Notes: generated by a model from the letters alone, not told the origin. Shown: positions 42,659 to 54,100, counted from the first letter of the stretch. The stretch is DNA of 64,000 nt from Lachnoclostridium sp. An76 (GCF_002161355.1 NZ_NFHL01000002.1:248001-312000); one strand, 5' to 3'. A program made the numbers and translations.

Positions 42659-44275
42659 TTATTTGCTGTATTTTCTCTTGCGGCTGTAAACGGCTGTGCC
42701 GGTCAGGGCTGCGCCAGCAGCCAGCAGTACCGCAATCCAAAGAGCGATATTGCTGTCATCGCCGGTCTGCGGAGAAGTGGTATCTCCCGTCTGGTCGCCG
42801 CTTGGCTTATCGGTATCTGTCGGTAGCTCAGACGGTGTTTCGCTCGGCTTTGAAGGCTTGGACGGTTCTTCTGTTGTCCCCGTTGCGGGAATTTCCACCG
42901 CTGCTTTCTCATAGCCGCAGACGGTGCATTCCTCGTGCTTGGAACCTGCTTCTGTGGCAGTCGCTTCCTTATCCGTTACCCACGTAAAGCTATGTCCAAG
43001 AGCAGCAATTTCTTTTACTTGTTTATCGTCGCAAATCTGGCAGACGCTTTCTTCATAGCCTGCTTCTGTACAGGTAGCCGGCTTTTCATCTACTACTTTA
43101 TATTCATGCTGATGTTCCGCCGGATAAACCACATGGCCGCTTGCAGGTAATTTTACATCTGTAAGTACGTAGGCGGAACAATGCGTCAGGTTCATTGTTA
43201 CCCGACCATAAGCAGTACTGAGTTCGCCGACATACTCCAGCTTATTTTCACTTGCATTGTGGTGATACAGATAGGAGGTTTCTCCGAATTTTCCGGAAGG
43301 AAGTTCTGTCATGAAGCTGGTTCCAGCCGGAAGCACGCCGCTGTGGGAAAACTCAAAAATCTGCGTGGCTGTGCCCTCCGGTATCAAATCAGAAATTCCC
43401 TCCGCAGCTTCACTTGTCGTGACCCCTAAATGAACGTCTCCCGTTACATCTGCAATTGCATTTCCGGTAAACGTCCATTCGGTCTCATACATACCCGTAT
43501 AGCTTACAACCAAGTTTTTTTGGTTTGTTTTCAACTGGTTAAGTACAGTTTCCGACAAAATGTTCTCCGCCGAAAGTCCGTTTGTCATATGCACTTTTAT
43601 TGTAGTTGCCCGGTTAGTAGTAACCGCCTGAAGAACATCTTCTTCGGCTGCACTCATACCATTAAAATATCCAACATCATACGGCCATGATTCATCAACT
43701 GTCAGAGGAAGTATTTCGACCTCACAGTAGACCTGTAAACTACCAGCGGAATCGTCATTTAAATTTTTTAAATAGAAGTGTATTTGTGCAGTCCCACCAT
43801 TTAGATCATTCCTATTCTGAAAGAATTCTCTAAGGCCGGATTCCGTTAATGTAACCGTCTTATTTGTATTGGAAATCATGATCCCATTCACAATTACCGG
43901 ATCATAGCCCCATGCCATCATCGCACTATCAACGATTATATAATCGGGACAATCAATATCAACGACAATATCCCCATTTCCGTCCCACGTGTCGTTTTTC
44001 GGTATAGTGTGGATCTGATCGATGATGTCATCCCAGCTGCCGTTTCCCGCTTTCGAATCGACCTGATTCGTTACATCCTGCGCCTGTGACGCGATACTGT
44101 TTTCACCGCGCAGCACACACTCGCCGTCATGTCCTGCTTCCAGCGTGCAGCCCTCTGTTGCTTCACAGGCAACTGAGGGTGTTCCCGCTTCCGCTGCCAG
44201 TACAGCGCCGGGAAGCAGCGTTACCGACATAACCAGCGAAAGCAGCAGTGCCGGTATCTTTTTTCCTGTTTTCAT
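42659..44275 (-). CDS. LPxTG-type surface protein carried by the mobilizable element
   Basis: This is a 538-residue secreted protein. ATG 44275 has AAGGA upstream and starts a good signal peptide (MKTGKKIPALLLSLVMSVTL). The central part (about 80-390) is a beta-rich region I do not recognise. Two Cys-pair repeats follow, of the pattern ATCTEAGYEESVCQICDDK and EATATEAGSKHEECTVCGYE separated by IAALGHSF, common in Firmicute surface proteins. A Ser/Thr/Pro-rich spacer, SPQTGDD, a hydrophobic helix and a basic tail (RKRKYSK) form a sortase signal. It may be an adhesin or host-contact protein conferred by the element. A 12-copy TTGC microsatellite lies about 145 bases upstream. Confidence 0.85.
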   Translation of the reverse strand: MKTGKKIPALLLSLVMSVTLLPGAVLAAEAGTPSVACEATEGCTLEAGHDGECVLRGENSIASQAQDVTNQVDSKAGNGSWDDIIDQIHTIPKNDTWDGNGDIVVDIDCPDYIIVDSAMMAWGYDPVIVNGIMISNTNKTVTLTESGLREFFQNRNDLNGGTAQIHFYLKNLNDDSAGSLQVYCEVEILPLTVDESWPYDVGYFNGMSAAEEDVLQAVTTNRATTIKVHMTNGLSAENILSETVLNQLKTNQKNLVVSYTGMYETEWTFTGNAIADVTGDVHLGVTTSEAAEGISDLIPEGTATQIFEFSHSGVLPAGTSFMTELPSGKFGETSYLYHHNASENKLEYVGELSTAYGRVTMNLTHCSAYVLTDVKLPASGHVVYPAEHQHEYKVVDEKPATCTEAGYEESVCQICDDKQVKEIAALGHSFTWVTDKEATATEAGSKHEECTVCGYEKAAVEIPATGTTEEPSKPSKPSETPSELPTDTDKPSGDQTGDTTSPQTGDDSNIALWIAVLLAAGAALTGTAVYSRKRKYSK

Positions 44276-44300
44276 TTTCGTCCTTTCCTTTCTTTTACAG

Positions 44301-44492
<192 letters not shown>

Positions 44493-44682
44493 TTTTGTCA
44501 AGCCCCTTTCTGAATATAAATATACATATAAAATTTTACCACAAATCCCGCTGGATTTCAACCTCTTTTCGAGAAAAAATGGGTGCGCTATCAACAATTC
44601 AGGTCAAACCTTCTATTCCGCTGCGTCGACATTTAGAGGTCAAAAAAACCTGATTTTAAGCCGCATTTTGAGCCTGAACTTT

Positions 44683-44712
44683 GAGGGGCAAGGTGTTTGT
44701 ACCTTGCCCCTC
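44683..44712. terminator. Hairpin downstream of TnpV gene pair
   Basis: GAGGGGCAAGGT pairs perfectly with ACCTTGCCCCTC around a 6-base loop, 28 bases beyond the end of the small gene at 44740. A/T-rich flanks fit a terminator. Confidence 0.6.
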
Positions 44713-44739
44713 AATTTTGCGTCTGAAAGCGTTACAGGC

Positions 44740-44886
44740 TCAATTTTGCAGCTTTATCATTACCTCGTCTATAAGGTCTGTGTATCTGCCCTGCGTCAGC
44801 AGCTTATTGCGGTAAGCCAGCAGAGCGTTGAAAAGATACCGTCTTTCTTCTGCCGTCAAATAAAGGTGGTATTTCTTTTTTCTCAT
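44740..44886 (-). CDS. Small basic protein co-translated with TnpV
   Basis: This is a 48-residue protein (MRKKKYHLYLTAEERRYLFN, then ALLAYRNKLLTQGRYTDLIDE) that I cannot name. Its ATG overlaps the tnpV stop codon by four bases (ATGA), a sign of translational coupling. It is basic and predicted helical, without a signal peptide. Similar small partners accompany TnpV in mobile elements of Clostridia, but their role is not known to me. Confidence 0.7.
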   Translation of the reverse strand: MRKKKYHLYLTAEERRYLFNALLAYRNKLLTQGRYTDLIDEVMIKLQN

Positions 44887-45263
44887 ACGAAGATTACCTC
44901 GGCATTGACGGTTTCTATAACCGCTGACCGCAGGGCGTTCATTCTCTGCACCCACTCCATTTGATTGTCGGCTTTCAGCGTTTCGGTAATGCCTTCACGC
45001 TCTGCCCACTGTTTCATAAGCCGGTCAAACAGCTCCTGCGCCTGTTCTTCCACATCGGCAAGATAGGATTGCAGCTTGCCGCTTGTCAAAAGGTTGGTAT
45101 AAAGAGCCTTTTTATACTCTCGGATATACCGCAAATGACGCTGCCCCCATACGCCGATAGACCGTTCTTCTTTTTCGGCTGGTAATTCCAAGCAGGGGAT
45201 ATAATAATCGCCCCGCAGCTCATACCAAAGACCGTTTTGCTGGTTATAGATGTACTGTTCCAT
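44883..45263 (-). CDS. TnpV family transposon-encoded protein
   Basis: This is a 126-residue protein of the TnpV family found in clostridial transposons and integrative elements. Its typical N-terminus is MEQYIYNQQNGLWYELRGDY, followed by YIPCLELP and IGVWGQRHLRYIREYKKALY. Its biochemical role is unknown. ATG 45263 has GGAGG eight bases upstream; the longer frame to 45296 is unsupported. It lies near the right end of the mobilizable element. The following 45264-45637 holds the element end, a small hairpin AGGTGG/CCACCT and the GH20 terminator, and no gene. Confidence 0.88.
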   Translation of the reverse strand: MEQYIYNQQNGLWYELRGDYYIPCLELPAEKEERSIGVWGQRHLRYIREYKKALYTNLLTSGKLQSYLADVEEQAQELFDRLMKQWAEREGITETLKADNQMEWVQRMNALRSAVIETVNAEVIFV

Positions 45264-45557
45264 TTTGTAATCCTCCAAAATCATATATTCGCACATACAT
45301 CACAGTTTCCCGATTGCCACACCTTGTTATATCGTGTTATCAGTTTTTCCTGCCCTTGCTTTTGCCCTTATAACTTCTCGGAGCAAGGGTAAAGCGGTGT
45401 GAAATCGTATAAAGGGATAAGGCGAGCAGAGTGCGAAAAATCCTTTATTTTCAACGGTTTTGGAGGCCTTTATTAAATCCCTATGAGGTGGTATAACCAC
45501 CTACATAATTTGAGGTTTCAAATCTGTATTTAAGGGAAAACCGTGATTGAGAAAATC

Positions 45558-45597
45558 GGGGCTGTCACACCAAAAATTCACTTAGTGTGACAGCCCC
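45558..45597 (-). terminator. Hairpin terminator of GH20 gene
   Basis: GGGGCTGTCACAC pairs perfectly with GTGTGACAGCCCC around a 14-base loop, 40 bases after the GH20 stop. It is followed on the minus strand by GATTTTCTC. Confidence 0.7.
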
Positions 45598-45637
45598 ATG
45601 CTTCCTTCACAAATGCTTCCTTTTTAATTTTACCGGA

Positions 45638-48600
45638 TCATTTTCTGCGTCTGACGATCACACCTCCCGCCAGAAGCGCTGCCAGCGCCGCAGCCGCCGC
45701 AAGCGACCCGAGTGCTCCGACTGGAGCGCTGTCCCCGGTCGGCACTGCCCCCTTGTCAGCGGGATCATTTTTATCAGCATCAGGTTTCTCTGGCTGTGGA
45801 TCCGGGTCTTCCGGCGTTGGGTCCGGATCTTCAGGTGCCGGATCCGTCCCCTCCTCTGCCTTATCCTTCAGCACAACATTCACCGTCACGCCTTCTTCCG
45901 GCATGATAAATGTATATTCGGTCTCACTTACTTTCGTTACGGCCACATCACCGGATACCCCAGTGACCGTTACAGCCGCGATCTCTTTATCTGTATCCGT
46001 GACTTTGACTTTCACTGTCACAGTCTCTCCGGCCTTACTTTCCTGGGGGAGCGTGATCTCCGCCCCTTCTGTTGTCCCGGCTGTAACAGTAAAGGTTTCT
46101 TCCGGCTCTGGCTCGGGTTCCGGTTCTGGTTCCGGCTCCGGCTCCGGCTCAGGTTCCGGTTCCGGCTCTGGCTGGGCATCAAGCGCTGCCGTAAGCTCTG
46201 TGAGTGCCTGCCCGATCTCATCTTCTGTGGTGAGGAGATTGCCCTGCACTGCCCTTGCCTGCACGACTGCCTCGAAGAGCGCTCTGTCCGCCCCGTCCTC
46301 TGTCTCAAAGCCAAGGCCTTTTTCCGCGACGATCTGCTCTGCCTCCGCAAGCTTGTCCGCAAGCTCTGCCTTATCCGTGACTTCATAGATCATGAACTCC
46401 TGGATCATGTACCCTGACACAGAGTTGGACGAAATCCCCTGCATGCGGACGCAGCGCGCCTGCACCGGCTCTCCGTCAGCGGATATGATGCTGAGGAAAT
46501 CCTGGTTCCCGCGGATCTCTTTCCATGTTTCCCAGTTTTCCCCATCCTCTGAGATCTGGATGTCAAAGTCTTTGCCCTTTCCGCCGTATCTCCACTGGAT
46601 CTGTACCTCGCTGACATTCCTCATCTGGCCCAGGTCGATGTTCAGGGCGCTGTCCGTGCGGTTTCCTTTCCAGTAGGAATAAATGTCAGATGTGGACTCA
46701 TCCATCCGATCCGCCGGACTTGCCGCCTGTGCGAATCCATCCCCGTCCACTGCCTTAAATGCCACACGCACACGGCCGTCCGCATTGTCGTAAGCGGATG
46801 CGTCTCCCACGGTCCTGGAAATCCCGCCTGCATACGCATCCTGCGCTACGTTGATCTTCGAAGTATCCGATGTCCATGCATCTGTATAGTAGGCCGCCGC
46901 TTCTTCCGCGGAGAATGCCCTGTTATACACCTGGAGATCCGCGATCTCGCCGTGGAGCCCTTCCCCGATCTTCTCGAGCGGAAGCGGGAAGGACGAATAC
47001 ATGGATGTGACATTTCCCGGCGCCACTCCGTCCTGGTCGGATTTCTGCGACAGGAACGTCTGGAGCTGGCCGTTGATATACAGCTTTGTCCCCTGGAAGG
47101 TTCCCACGAGCATCACATTTACTTCTGTGCCGTCCGTGGGGACATTGTAGTTAAAATCTCTCGTAAAGTAATTCACGTTCGCGGAAAGACTGCCGTCTGC
47201 CGTCCCCGCGATCTGGAGCTGTCCGTCATAACCCGAGAACACGGAGGACGCCGTCGTATTCTGCTCTGCCTCCTCTGCATCGATGCGGACTGTAAACGCC
47301 GCTGTGTACGGATAGGACAGTGTCTTGAGCGGTGTGCTCAGCACGCCTCCGTCAAAGGTCAGCCAGCCGTCCCCGCTTACTGTCCCCGCTTTGCTCAGCG
47401 TGCCGTTATATCCATTCCCGCTGGTATCATAGACTGTCATGCCGTCTGACGAAAGATTGTCAAAATCATAGTCCAGCACAAGGGAGGTCCCGGAATCGAT
47501 CTCCATGGCGATCTCCGTGCCCGGTCCCTCTGCCAGCCGCGCTGCCCTCTGCTCGAATTCCTCGAAAGGCTCGCTCTCATCCGTGCCGCCCCATGTCTTT
47601 TCACTGACAATGGACACTGCGCGCAGCACTCTCTGGTTTACATCCCTCTCCGTCATCCCTTCCTGGCTCTGGTCACCCCAGATCACAGTCTTGGCTCCCA
47701 GAAGCCCCGGCTCGCCCAGGAGCGGATTGCTCCCGGTCCCCGGCGCCCCGTCCTGGAACATGGCAGGGTTCCACTCATTATAAACATATTCCGCGTTGGG
47801 CACATCGCGGTTCGTGCGCCCCGGATTTCCGTACATGTAGGCATCGCGGCAGTTGATCACCTCATAGCCTTCCCGGATCCTCTCCTTTGCATTTTCATAG
47901 CCGTGATACCAGACATCCAACTGATAATTTTCCTGGAGATCCACGCCTTCCAGGGCCGTCTCAGCGGTGGAGAACATTCCTTCCCCCGCACCCCACATAC
48001 GGATCTTGGTGTCTGCGCCAAGGTTGCCCTGGATCACCTGCCGCAGGCTGTCCGCGAAGTTTGCGAAAGCATCCCGGATCCCCGCTGTATTGTGATCCCA
48101 GTACTCATCCGCGCCGATGTGCACCACACTGCCGGAAATGACCGGGTCGCTGCCTTCTGTGTATTCATCCCAGAGTTCCTCCGCGAACCAGAGGGCTCTT
48201 TCCGAATTTTCGCCCACCAGGTCCATGAGCTCCGCCCCGCCGTTATTTCCGAGCCCGCCGGACGTATAACGGATACCGCCTTCCAGCTCGGGGATATTGT
48301 CCGGGTTCTCGTCCGCATACTCATTATAGAGCAGGGAGTGTCCGGGCAGATCCAGTTCCGTGATCATATTGATGCCCAGACCGCTGCACAGCTCGCGCAG
48401 CTCTCTCCATTCTTCTTTCGTATACTGCGGATTCCCCTGATAATCCTCATTGTTGAGATAATAATCCGCATTGATCAGATCCGACGGCACGCCCGCGTGT
48501 TTTACCCCGGATTCCAGGGACGGGAATCGGTCGCTCTCCAGCCGGTGGAATCCCACATGGTCCTCCACAGAGGCGCTGATATTCGCATTATCATTGTCAT

Positions 48601-50131
48601 TGACATGCAGGTGGTACTCATTGATCTTATACCAGAGCAGCACTTTCGCATAGTCGTGAAGCTGCTGCAGACGGTAAGGCGTGCGCGCCACGTCAAGCAT
48701 GACGCCTCTTACCTCATACGCCGGATAGTCCCTCGTGATCCCCTTTGGCACTGTGCGGTTTCCGTCCGCCTGGTACAGGATCTGCTCTGCCGTGATCGTT
48801 CCGTAGAGGCAGCCCGTATATGACGGAGCGTAGATCTTAAGGCCGCTGTCATCCGTCACCATGAGGTAGCCCTCACCGCCGACTCTGTATGTATCTTCAG
48901 CCTGTGATTCGATATAAATATCATCTGCTCCGGCAGCGTCCTCTGTCCCTGCCTGCACCGCCAGGTCCAGTCCTGTGATCTCAAGAAGGTCTGCCTTCAT
49001 GTTCGCAGCCACTGCCTCGATCCCTGCGCCCGCCGCGTCATTGTAGATGATCCTCGATGTCTCTTTCAGCTCGAAATCGCCGCTGTAGCCGTACCATTCC
49101 TGCAGGGAAGGGATGACCTCCGGCTTTCCGTTCGGCTCCGCTGTTTCCGGGAAATACGCCGCCGGATAGGCGGAACTGTTGTCCGGGACAGTGACCGCCA
49201 TGTTCTTCTCCGCATACTGCGACGGATCTGACTCGCTCTCCACGCGCACGATCACAGTGACGTCCCGGCTGCCGATATTAAAGCCGGTCAGGTTTCCGTC
49301 ATTGTCCACCACATTTTCCAGAGTGCTTCCCCTGACACTGATCCTCGCTCCCGGGACTTCTTTATCTACTGCCACCCTGCCGTCCGAGACTGCCAGGTCC
49401 GCTTCCGTGATCGAGCCGAGGACTGCGTTGACATCCACATCGACCGTATCGTCAAAGATCTCGATCTCGCGAAGGTTCACATTATTTCCCGGCGCCTGCG
49501 CGTTTACCTTTGTGACATAGACAAGGACATATCTCTGGATCTGAACACCTTCGTTCAGGGCGGGGGTTGTATCCGCTGTGATCGTGTCTGTATTCGCATC
49601 CGTGTCCGCGATATCCTGTCCTGGCCCGTTGACAGCAAACCCGTTGGACGACGGCCGGTCCACGGAGATGACTTCCGTCCATTCTCCGAGGTCCACAGAT
49701 GTGTCTGCCGGGTCAGCAGCCAGATCAGATGTCTGTGCTGTCAGGATCTTGTACTCCATGGGCCAGACTTTCATGTTATACCAGAGCTTGATCGATGTAA
49801 TGTCTGCCGGTTCTGCATCCGCTCCCCGGTCGATCTGGATCCACTGCGGAGTCTGGGCATCTTCGTCCCTGCCTGTATCCGGGGCTTGTCCCCAGTCTTT
49901 CATATCCGCTGAGTTCCATTGCTGGGTCTGGTCCTTCACGCCGTCAACGGTAAGTTCCGGTCCGGCGTTGTTCGCCGTCGATGATGCTATGACCTCTTTT
50001 CCAAGGACAATATTCTCGCCCACCGTCCCCGGAGCTGCCTCTGCCGTTTCTGCTCCCTGCAACGGCAATCCGGACGCAGTCATCGCTGCCGCCAGCAGGA
50101 AGGCAAAAAGCCTCTTTTTTCTCCTTTTCAT
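45638..50131 (-). CDS. Wall-anchored GH20 enzyme (beta-N-acetylhexosaminidase / lacto-N-biosidase-like)
   Basis: This is a 1497-residue secreted enzyme; ATG 50131 begins a signal peptide (MKRRKKRLFAFLLAAAMTAS). In order: a discoidin-like domain (about 40-225), an Ig-like domain, the GH20b domain (about 330-470) and the GH20 barrel with GVMLDVARTPY, WYKINEYHLHVND and the catalytic Asp675-Glu676 in VVHIGADEYW. A LamG domain (about 890-1110), a CBM32-like domain (WRYGGKGKDFDIQISED), a FIVAR-type helical bundle, a (PE)n spacer, a small beta domain and AVPTGDSAPV plus a membrane anchor follow. The GADEY active site and domain set resemble bifidobacterial lacto-N-biosidase, but GlcNAcase activity is equally possible. 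It lies directly downstream of rpoC, beyond that gene's terminator. Confidence 0.9.
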   Translation of the reverse strand: MKRRKKRLFAFLLAAAMTASGLPLQGAETAEAAPGTVGENIVLGKEVIASSTANNAGPELTVDGVKDQTQQWNSADMKDWGQAPDTGRDEDAQTPQWIQIDRGADAEPADITSIKLWYNMKVWPMEYKILTAQTSDLAADPADTSVDLGEWTEVISVDRPSSNGFAVNGPGQDIADTDANTDTITADTTPALNEGVQIQRYVLVYVTKVNAQAPGNNVNLREIEIFDDTVDVDVNAVLGSITEADLAVSDGRVAVDKEVPGARISVRGSTLENVVDNDGNLTGFNIGSRDVTVIVRVESESDPSQYAEKNMAVTVPDNSSAYPAAYFPETAEPNGKPEVIPSLQEWYGYSGDFELKETSRIIYNDAAGAGIEAVAANMKADLLEITGLDLAVQAGTEDAAGADDIYIESQAEDTYRVGGEGYLMVTDDSGLKIYAPSYTGCLYGTITAEQILYQADGNRTVPKGITRDYPAYEVRGVMLDVARTPYRLQQLHDYAKVLLWYKINEYHLHVNDNDNANISASVEDHVGFHRLESDRFPSLESGVKHAGVPSDLINADYYLNNEDYQGNPQYTKEEWRELRELCSGLGINMITELDLPGHSLLYNEYADENPDNIPELEGGIRYTSGGLGNNGGAELMDLVGENSERALWFAEELWDEYTEGSDPVISGSVVHIGADEYWDHNTAGIRDAFANFADSLRQVIQGNLGADTKIRMWGAGEGMFSTAETALEGVDLQENYQLDVWYHGYENAKERIREGYEVINCRDAYMYGNPGRTNRDVPNAEYVYNEWNPAMFQDGAPGTGSNPLLGEPGLLGAKTVIWGDQSQEGMTERDVNQRVLRAVSIVSEKTWGGTDESEPFEEFEQRAARLAEGPGTEIAMEIDSGTSLVLDYDFDNLSSDGMTVYDTSGNGYNGTLSKAGTVSGDGWLTFDGGVLSTPLKTLSYPYTAAFTVRIDAEEAEQNTTASSVFSGYDGQLQIAGTADGSLSANVNYFTRDFNYNVPTDGTEVNVMLVGTFQGTKLYINGQLQTFLSQKSDQDGVAPGNVTSMYSSFPLPLEKIGEGLHGEIADLQVYNRAFSAEEAAAYYTDAWTSDTSKINVAQDAYAGGISRTVGDASAYDNADGRVRVAFKAVDGDGFAQAASPADRMDESTSDIYSYWKGNRTDSALNIDLGQMRNVSEVQIQWRYGGKGKDFDIQISEDGENWETWKEIRGNQDFLSIISADGEPVQARCVRMQGISSNSVSGYMIQEFMIYEVTDKAELADKLAEAEQIVAEKGLGFETEDGADRALFEAVVQARAVQGNLLTTEDEIGQALTELTAALDAQPEPEPEPEPEPEPEPEPEPEPEPEETFTVTAGTTEGAEITLPQESKAGETVTVKVKVTDTDKEIAAVTVTGVSGDVAVTKVSETEYTFIMPEEGVTVNVVLKDKAEEGTDPAPEDPDPTPEDPDPQPEKPDADKNDPADKGAVPTGDSAPVGALGSLAAAAALAALLAGGVIVRRRK

Positions 50132-50222
50132 AAACTCTTTCCTTTCTCCCACTTTTTTGTAGTTTTTTACATATATCTGTTTTATCATATCAAATTTTTG
50201 TGGATATTTAAATTATTTTTTC

Positions 50223-50271
50223 AAAAAAAGAGCAGAAACCCGTCAGTTTTACTGATATCGGATTTCTGCTC
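50223..50271 (-). terminator. Intrinsic terminator of rpoBC
   Basis: On the minus strand GAGCAGAAATCCG pairs with CGGGTTTCTGCTC, followed by seven T. It separates rpoC from the GH20 gene. Confidence 0.9.
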
Positions 50272-50320
50272 CTAAATTGCAGTCTCTATTTTCTGTTTTC
50301 TTCAGGCAATCTCAGGACAT

Positions 50321-53300
50321 TTATTCCCCATCGTGACTGATCTCGTCTCCGCCTGCCTCTTCCTCGCTGTCCGCGTCTTCCGCACTGTCTGCTGCTTCCG
50401 CATATTCCTTACCCTCCACTGGCGTATCATTCTTCTCTGATACCGCAGTGTCAGCTGCTGTCTCTTCTGACGCTGTCAGCTCTGTCCCATCTTCCGGTAT
50501 TTCCGCATCTTCCTCATCCAGGTTCAGCTCGATCAGCTCTTCCATATGCGCATCTGTGTTGAGCGCCACATCGCGGTATTTCTTCATACCCGTACCAGCC
50601 GGGATATGCTTACCGATGATGACATTCTCTTTCAGGCCGACCAGATGGTCTACCTTACCCTTGATCGCTGCCTCTGTCAGGACTTTTGTCGTCTCCTGGA
50701 AGGACGCCGCTGACAGGAAGGAATCCGTAGCAAGGGATGCCTTTGTGATACCGAGCATGATCTGCTCGCCGGCAGCAGGAGCTTTGCCCTCTGCCTCCAT
50801 CTGCTCATTGACCTCGTTGAACTCAAGCACATCCACCATGGTGCCCGGCAGGAAGTCTGTGTCTCCCTTCTCCTCGATGCGGACTTTCTTCAGCATCTGG
50901 CGCACGATGACCTCGATATGCTTATCATTGATATCAACACCCTGCAGGCGGTATACGCGCTGCACTTCCTGGAGCATGTAGTCCTGCACTGCGCGCAGTC
51001 CCTTGATCTTCAGGATATCATGCGGGTTTACGCTACCTTCGGTCAGCTCGTCGCCGGCCTCCAGCATTGCGCCGTCCTGCACCTTGATGCGGGATCCGTA
51101 CGGGATGAGGTAAGCTTTGGACTCGCCTGTCTCGTCGTTTGTGACGATGACCTCGCGCTTCTTCTTTGTATCAGAGATTGTCGCTTTTCCGGCAAACTCT
51201 GTGATGATCGCAAGTCCCTTCGGCTTTCTCGCCTCGAAGAGCTCCTCCACACGGGGAAGACCCTGCGTGATGTCATCGCCGGCAACACCGCCGGTATGGA
51301 AGGTACGCATGGTAAGCTGTGTACCCGGCTCACCGATGGACTGTGCGGCAACGATACCGACAGCCTCGCCGACCTGTACCGCCTCGCCTGTCGCCATGTT
51401 GGCTCCATAGCACTTCGCGCACACACCGTTCTTGCACTTACACGTAAGGATCGTACGGATCTTCACTCTCTGAAGCGGCTCGCCGTTCTCATCCACGCCT
51501 CTCTTTGTCACGCGCTCCGCGCGGTGCGGAGTGATCATGTGGTTCGCCTTCACGAGTACATTGCCGTCTTTGTCCTTGATATCTTCACACGCGAAGCGCC
51601 CTGTGATACGCTCCTGGAGACTCTCGATCTCCTCGTTGCCGTCCATGAATGCATGCACATACATTCCCGGGATCTCCTGGCCCGGCTCCACACAGTCGGA
51701 ATCGTGGATGATCAGCTCCTGGGATACGTCGACAAGACGTCTTGTCAGGTATCCGGAGTCCGCTGTACGCAGAGCCGTATCGGACAAACCTTTACGCGCT
51801 CCGTGGGCGGACATGAAGTATTCCAGTACATCCAGACCTTCACGGAAGTTGGACTTGATCGGCAGCTCAATGGTACGTCCTGTCGTATCCGCCATCAGTC
51901 CGCGCATGCCGGCAAGCTGTTTGATCTGCTTGTCAGAACCGCGGGCTCCGGAGTCCGCCATCATGAAGATATTATTATATTTATCCAGACCGGAAAGCAG
52001 GGCCTCTGTCAGCTTGTCATCGGTTGCTTTCCATGTCTCTACGACTTCTTTGTAACGCTCTTCCTCTGTGATGAGACCGCGCTTGTAGTTCTTTGTGATC
52101 CGGTCCACAGTGTTCTGGGCTTCCTCGATCATCTGCGGTTTCTGCGGCGGCACAGTCATATCAGAGATGGATACGGTCATTGCCGCTCTCGTGGAGAACT
52201 TGTATCCGATCGCCTTTACATCATCGAGCACTTCCGCTGTCTGCGTCGCACCGTGTGTATTGATGACCTTCTCGAGGATCTGCTTTAACTGCTTCTTTCC
52301 TACGTGGAAATCGATCTCCAGAAGGAGTTCATTTCCCTCCACTTCTCTGTCTACGAAGCCAAGATCCTGCGGGATGATCTCATTGAACAGGAGCCTTCCC
52401 AGTGTCGCGTCGATCACACCTGTCTTCACCGTGCCGTCCGGCATTGTCCTGGACACACGCACTTTAATCTTGGAGTGGAGCGTGATATAGCCGTTCTCGT
52501 AAGCAAGGATCGCCTCGCTGGTGCTCTTGAAGAACATGCCCTCGCCCTTTGCCCCGGGTCTCTCCTGTGTCAGATAGTAGATACCGAGGACCATATCCTG
52601 TGACGGAACAGCCACCGGACCGCCGTCTGACGGTTTCAGCAGGTTGTTCGGGGAGAGCAGCAGGAAACGGCACTCAGCCTGCGCTTCCTGGGACAGCGGT
52701 ACATGGACCGCCATCTGGTCTCCGTCGAAGTCCGCGTTGTACGCTGTACATACGAGGGGATGCAGCTTGATCGCCTTACCCTCTACAAGGATGGGCTCGA
52801 AAGCCTGGATACCGAGTCTGTGCAGCGTGGGGGCGCGGTTGAGCATTACCGGGTGCTCTTTGATCACTTCCTCGAGCACATCCCACACCTCCGGCTGGAG
52901 CCTCTCGACCATTTTCTTTGCATTCTTTATATTATGAGCCGTACCGTTTGCCACCAGTTCTTTCATAACGAATGGCTTGAACAGCTCGATCGCCATCTCT
53001 TTCGGCAGACCGCACTGATAGATCTTCAGCTCCGGTCCTACGACGATAACGGAACGCCCCGAGTAGTCGACACGTTTTCCGAGCAGGTTCTGACGGAAAC
53101 GTCCGGACTTACCTTTCAGCATATCTGAAAGGGATTTCAGTGCACGGTTTCCGGGTCCTGTGACCGGACGTCCGCGGCGGCCGTTGTCGATCAGGGCGTC
53201 CACCGCCTCCTGGAGCATACGTTTCTCGTTGCGCACGATAATGTCCGGCGCGCCCAGCTCCAGCAGTCTTTTCAGACGGTTGTTCCTGTTGATGATCCTT

Positions 53301-54100
53301 CTGTACAGGTCGTTCAGGTCAGACGTAGCGAAACGTCCGCCGTCCAGCTGTACCATCGGACGCAGGTCCGGCGGGATCACCGGGATCGCTGTCAGGATCA
53401 TCCACTCCGGGCGGTTGCCTGACTCGCGGAATGCCTCCACGACCTCAAGACGCTTCACGATCCTCGCGCGCTTCTGGCCTGTCGCATTCTCCAGCGTGCC
53501 CTGGAGTTCATCATATTCCTTGTCAAGATCGATCGCCTCGAGGAGCTCCTTGACAGCCTCAGCGCCCATTCCTACGCGGAATGCGCCGCTGCCCCATTTC
53601 TCCTTCTGCTCCTGGTACTCAGCCTCGGAGAGGATCTGCTTGTTCTGCAGGTCTGTCTCCCCTTTGTCGAGCACGATATAAGAAGCAAAATACAGCACCC
53701 TCTCCAGGGTCCTCGGAGAGATGTCAAGGATCAGACCCATGCGGCTCGGGATCCCTTTGAAATACCAGATATGGGATACCGGGGCCGCCAGGGCGATATG
53801 CCCCATACGCTCGCGGCGTACGCTGGACTTTGTGACTTCTACGCCGCACCGGTCGCAGACAACGCCTTTGTAGCGGATCTTCTTATATTTCCCGCAGTGG
53901 CACTCCCAGTCTTTGCTGGGCCCGAAGATCCTCTCGCAGAACAGACCGTCTTTTTCAGGCTTTAATGTCCTGTAGTTGATCGTCTCCGGCTTTGTCACTT
54001 CGCCTCTGGACCACTCCATGATTTTTTCAGGTGAAGCCAGTCCGATCTTGATCGCATCAAATGTTAACGGCTGATATTGTTGTTCATTATTATTTGGCAT
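50321..54100 (-). CDS. rpoC: DNA-directed RNA polymerase subunit beta'
   Basis: This is a 1259-residue subunit holding the catalytic Mg2+. The zinc-binding N-terminus has [23 protein letters not shown] (about 70-92), the active-site loop [12 protein letters not shown] near 449, the trigger-loop region after [11 protein letters not shown], and the second zinc site [11 protein letters not shown]. It ends with a strongly acidic tail ([17 protein letters not shown]) typical of Lachnospiraceae. It starts 17 bases after rpoB and is transcribed with it. Confidence 0.99.
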   Translation of the reverse strand: MPNNNEQQYQPLTFDAIKIGLASPEKIMEWSRGEVTKPETINYRTLKPEKDGLFCERIFGPSKDWECHCGKYKKIRYKGVVCDRCGVEVTKSSVRRERMGHIALAAPVSHIWYFKGIPSRMGLILDISPRTLERVLYFASYIVLDKGETDLQNKQILSEAEYQEQKEKWGSGAFRVGMGAEAVKELLEAIDLDKEYDELQGTLENATGQKRARIVKRLEVVEAFRESGNRPEWMILTAIPVIPPDLRPMVQLDGGRFATSDLNDLYRRIINRNNRLKRLLELGAPDIIVRNEKRMLQEAVDALIDNGRRGRPVTGPGNRALKSLSDMLKGKSGRFRQNLLGKRVDYSGRSVIVVGPELKIYQCGLPKEMAIELFKPFVMKELVANGTAHNIKNAKKMVERLQPEVWDVLEEVIKEHPVMLNRAPTLHRLGIQAFEPILVEGKAIKLHPLVCTAYNADFDGDQMAVHVPLSQEAQAECRFLLLSPNNLLKPSDGGPVAVPSQDMVLGIYYLTQERPGAKGEGMFFKSTSEAILAYENGYITLHSKIKVRVSRTMPDGTVKTGVIDATLGRLLFNEIIPQDLGFVDREVEGNELLLEIDFHVGKKQLKQILEKVINTHGATQTAEVLDDVKAIGYKFSTRAAMTVSISDMTVPPQKPQMIEEAQNTVDRITKNYKRGLITEEERYKEVVETWKATDDKLTEALLSGLDKYNNIFMMADSGARGSDKQIKQLAGMRGLMADTTGRTIELPIKSNFREGLDVLEYFMSAHGARKGLSDTALRTADSGYLTRRLVDVSQELIIHDSDCVEPGQEIPGMYVHAFMDGNEEIESLQERITGRFACEDIKDKDGNVLVKANHMITPHRAERVTKRGVDENGEPLQRVKIRTILTCKCKNGVCAKCYGANMATGEAVQVGEAVGIVAAQSIGEPGTQLTMRTFHTGGVAGDDITQGLPRVEELFEARKPKGLAIITEFAGKATISDTKKKREVIVTNDETGESKAYLIPYGSRIKVQDGAMLEAGDELTEGSVNPHDILKIKGLRAVQDYMLQEVQRVYRLQGVDINDKHIEVIVRQMLKKVRIEEKGDTDFLPGTMVDVLEFNEVNEQMEAEGKAPAAGEQIMLGITKASLATDSFLSAASFQETTKVLTEAAIKGKVDHLVGLKENVIIGKHIPAGTGMKKYRDVALNTDAHMEELIELNLDEEDAEIPEDGTELTASEETAADTAVSEKNDTPVEGKEYAEAADSAEDADSEEEAGGDEISHDGE

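Noticed and set aside
45753-46388. 211-residue Ser/Gly-repeat frame antisense to the GH20 gene
   Set aside because: The apparent SGSGSG repeat is the reverse of the Pro-Glu spacer codons of the GH20 protein.
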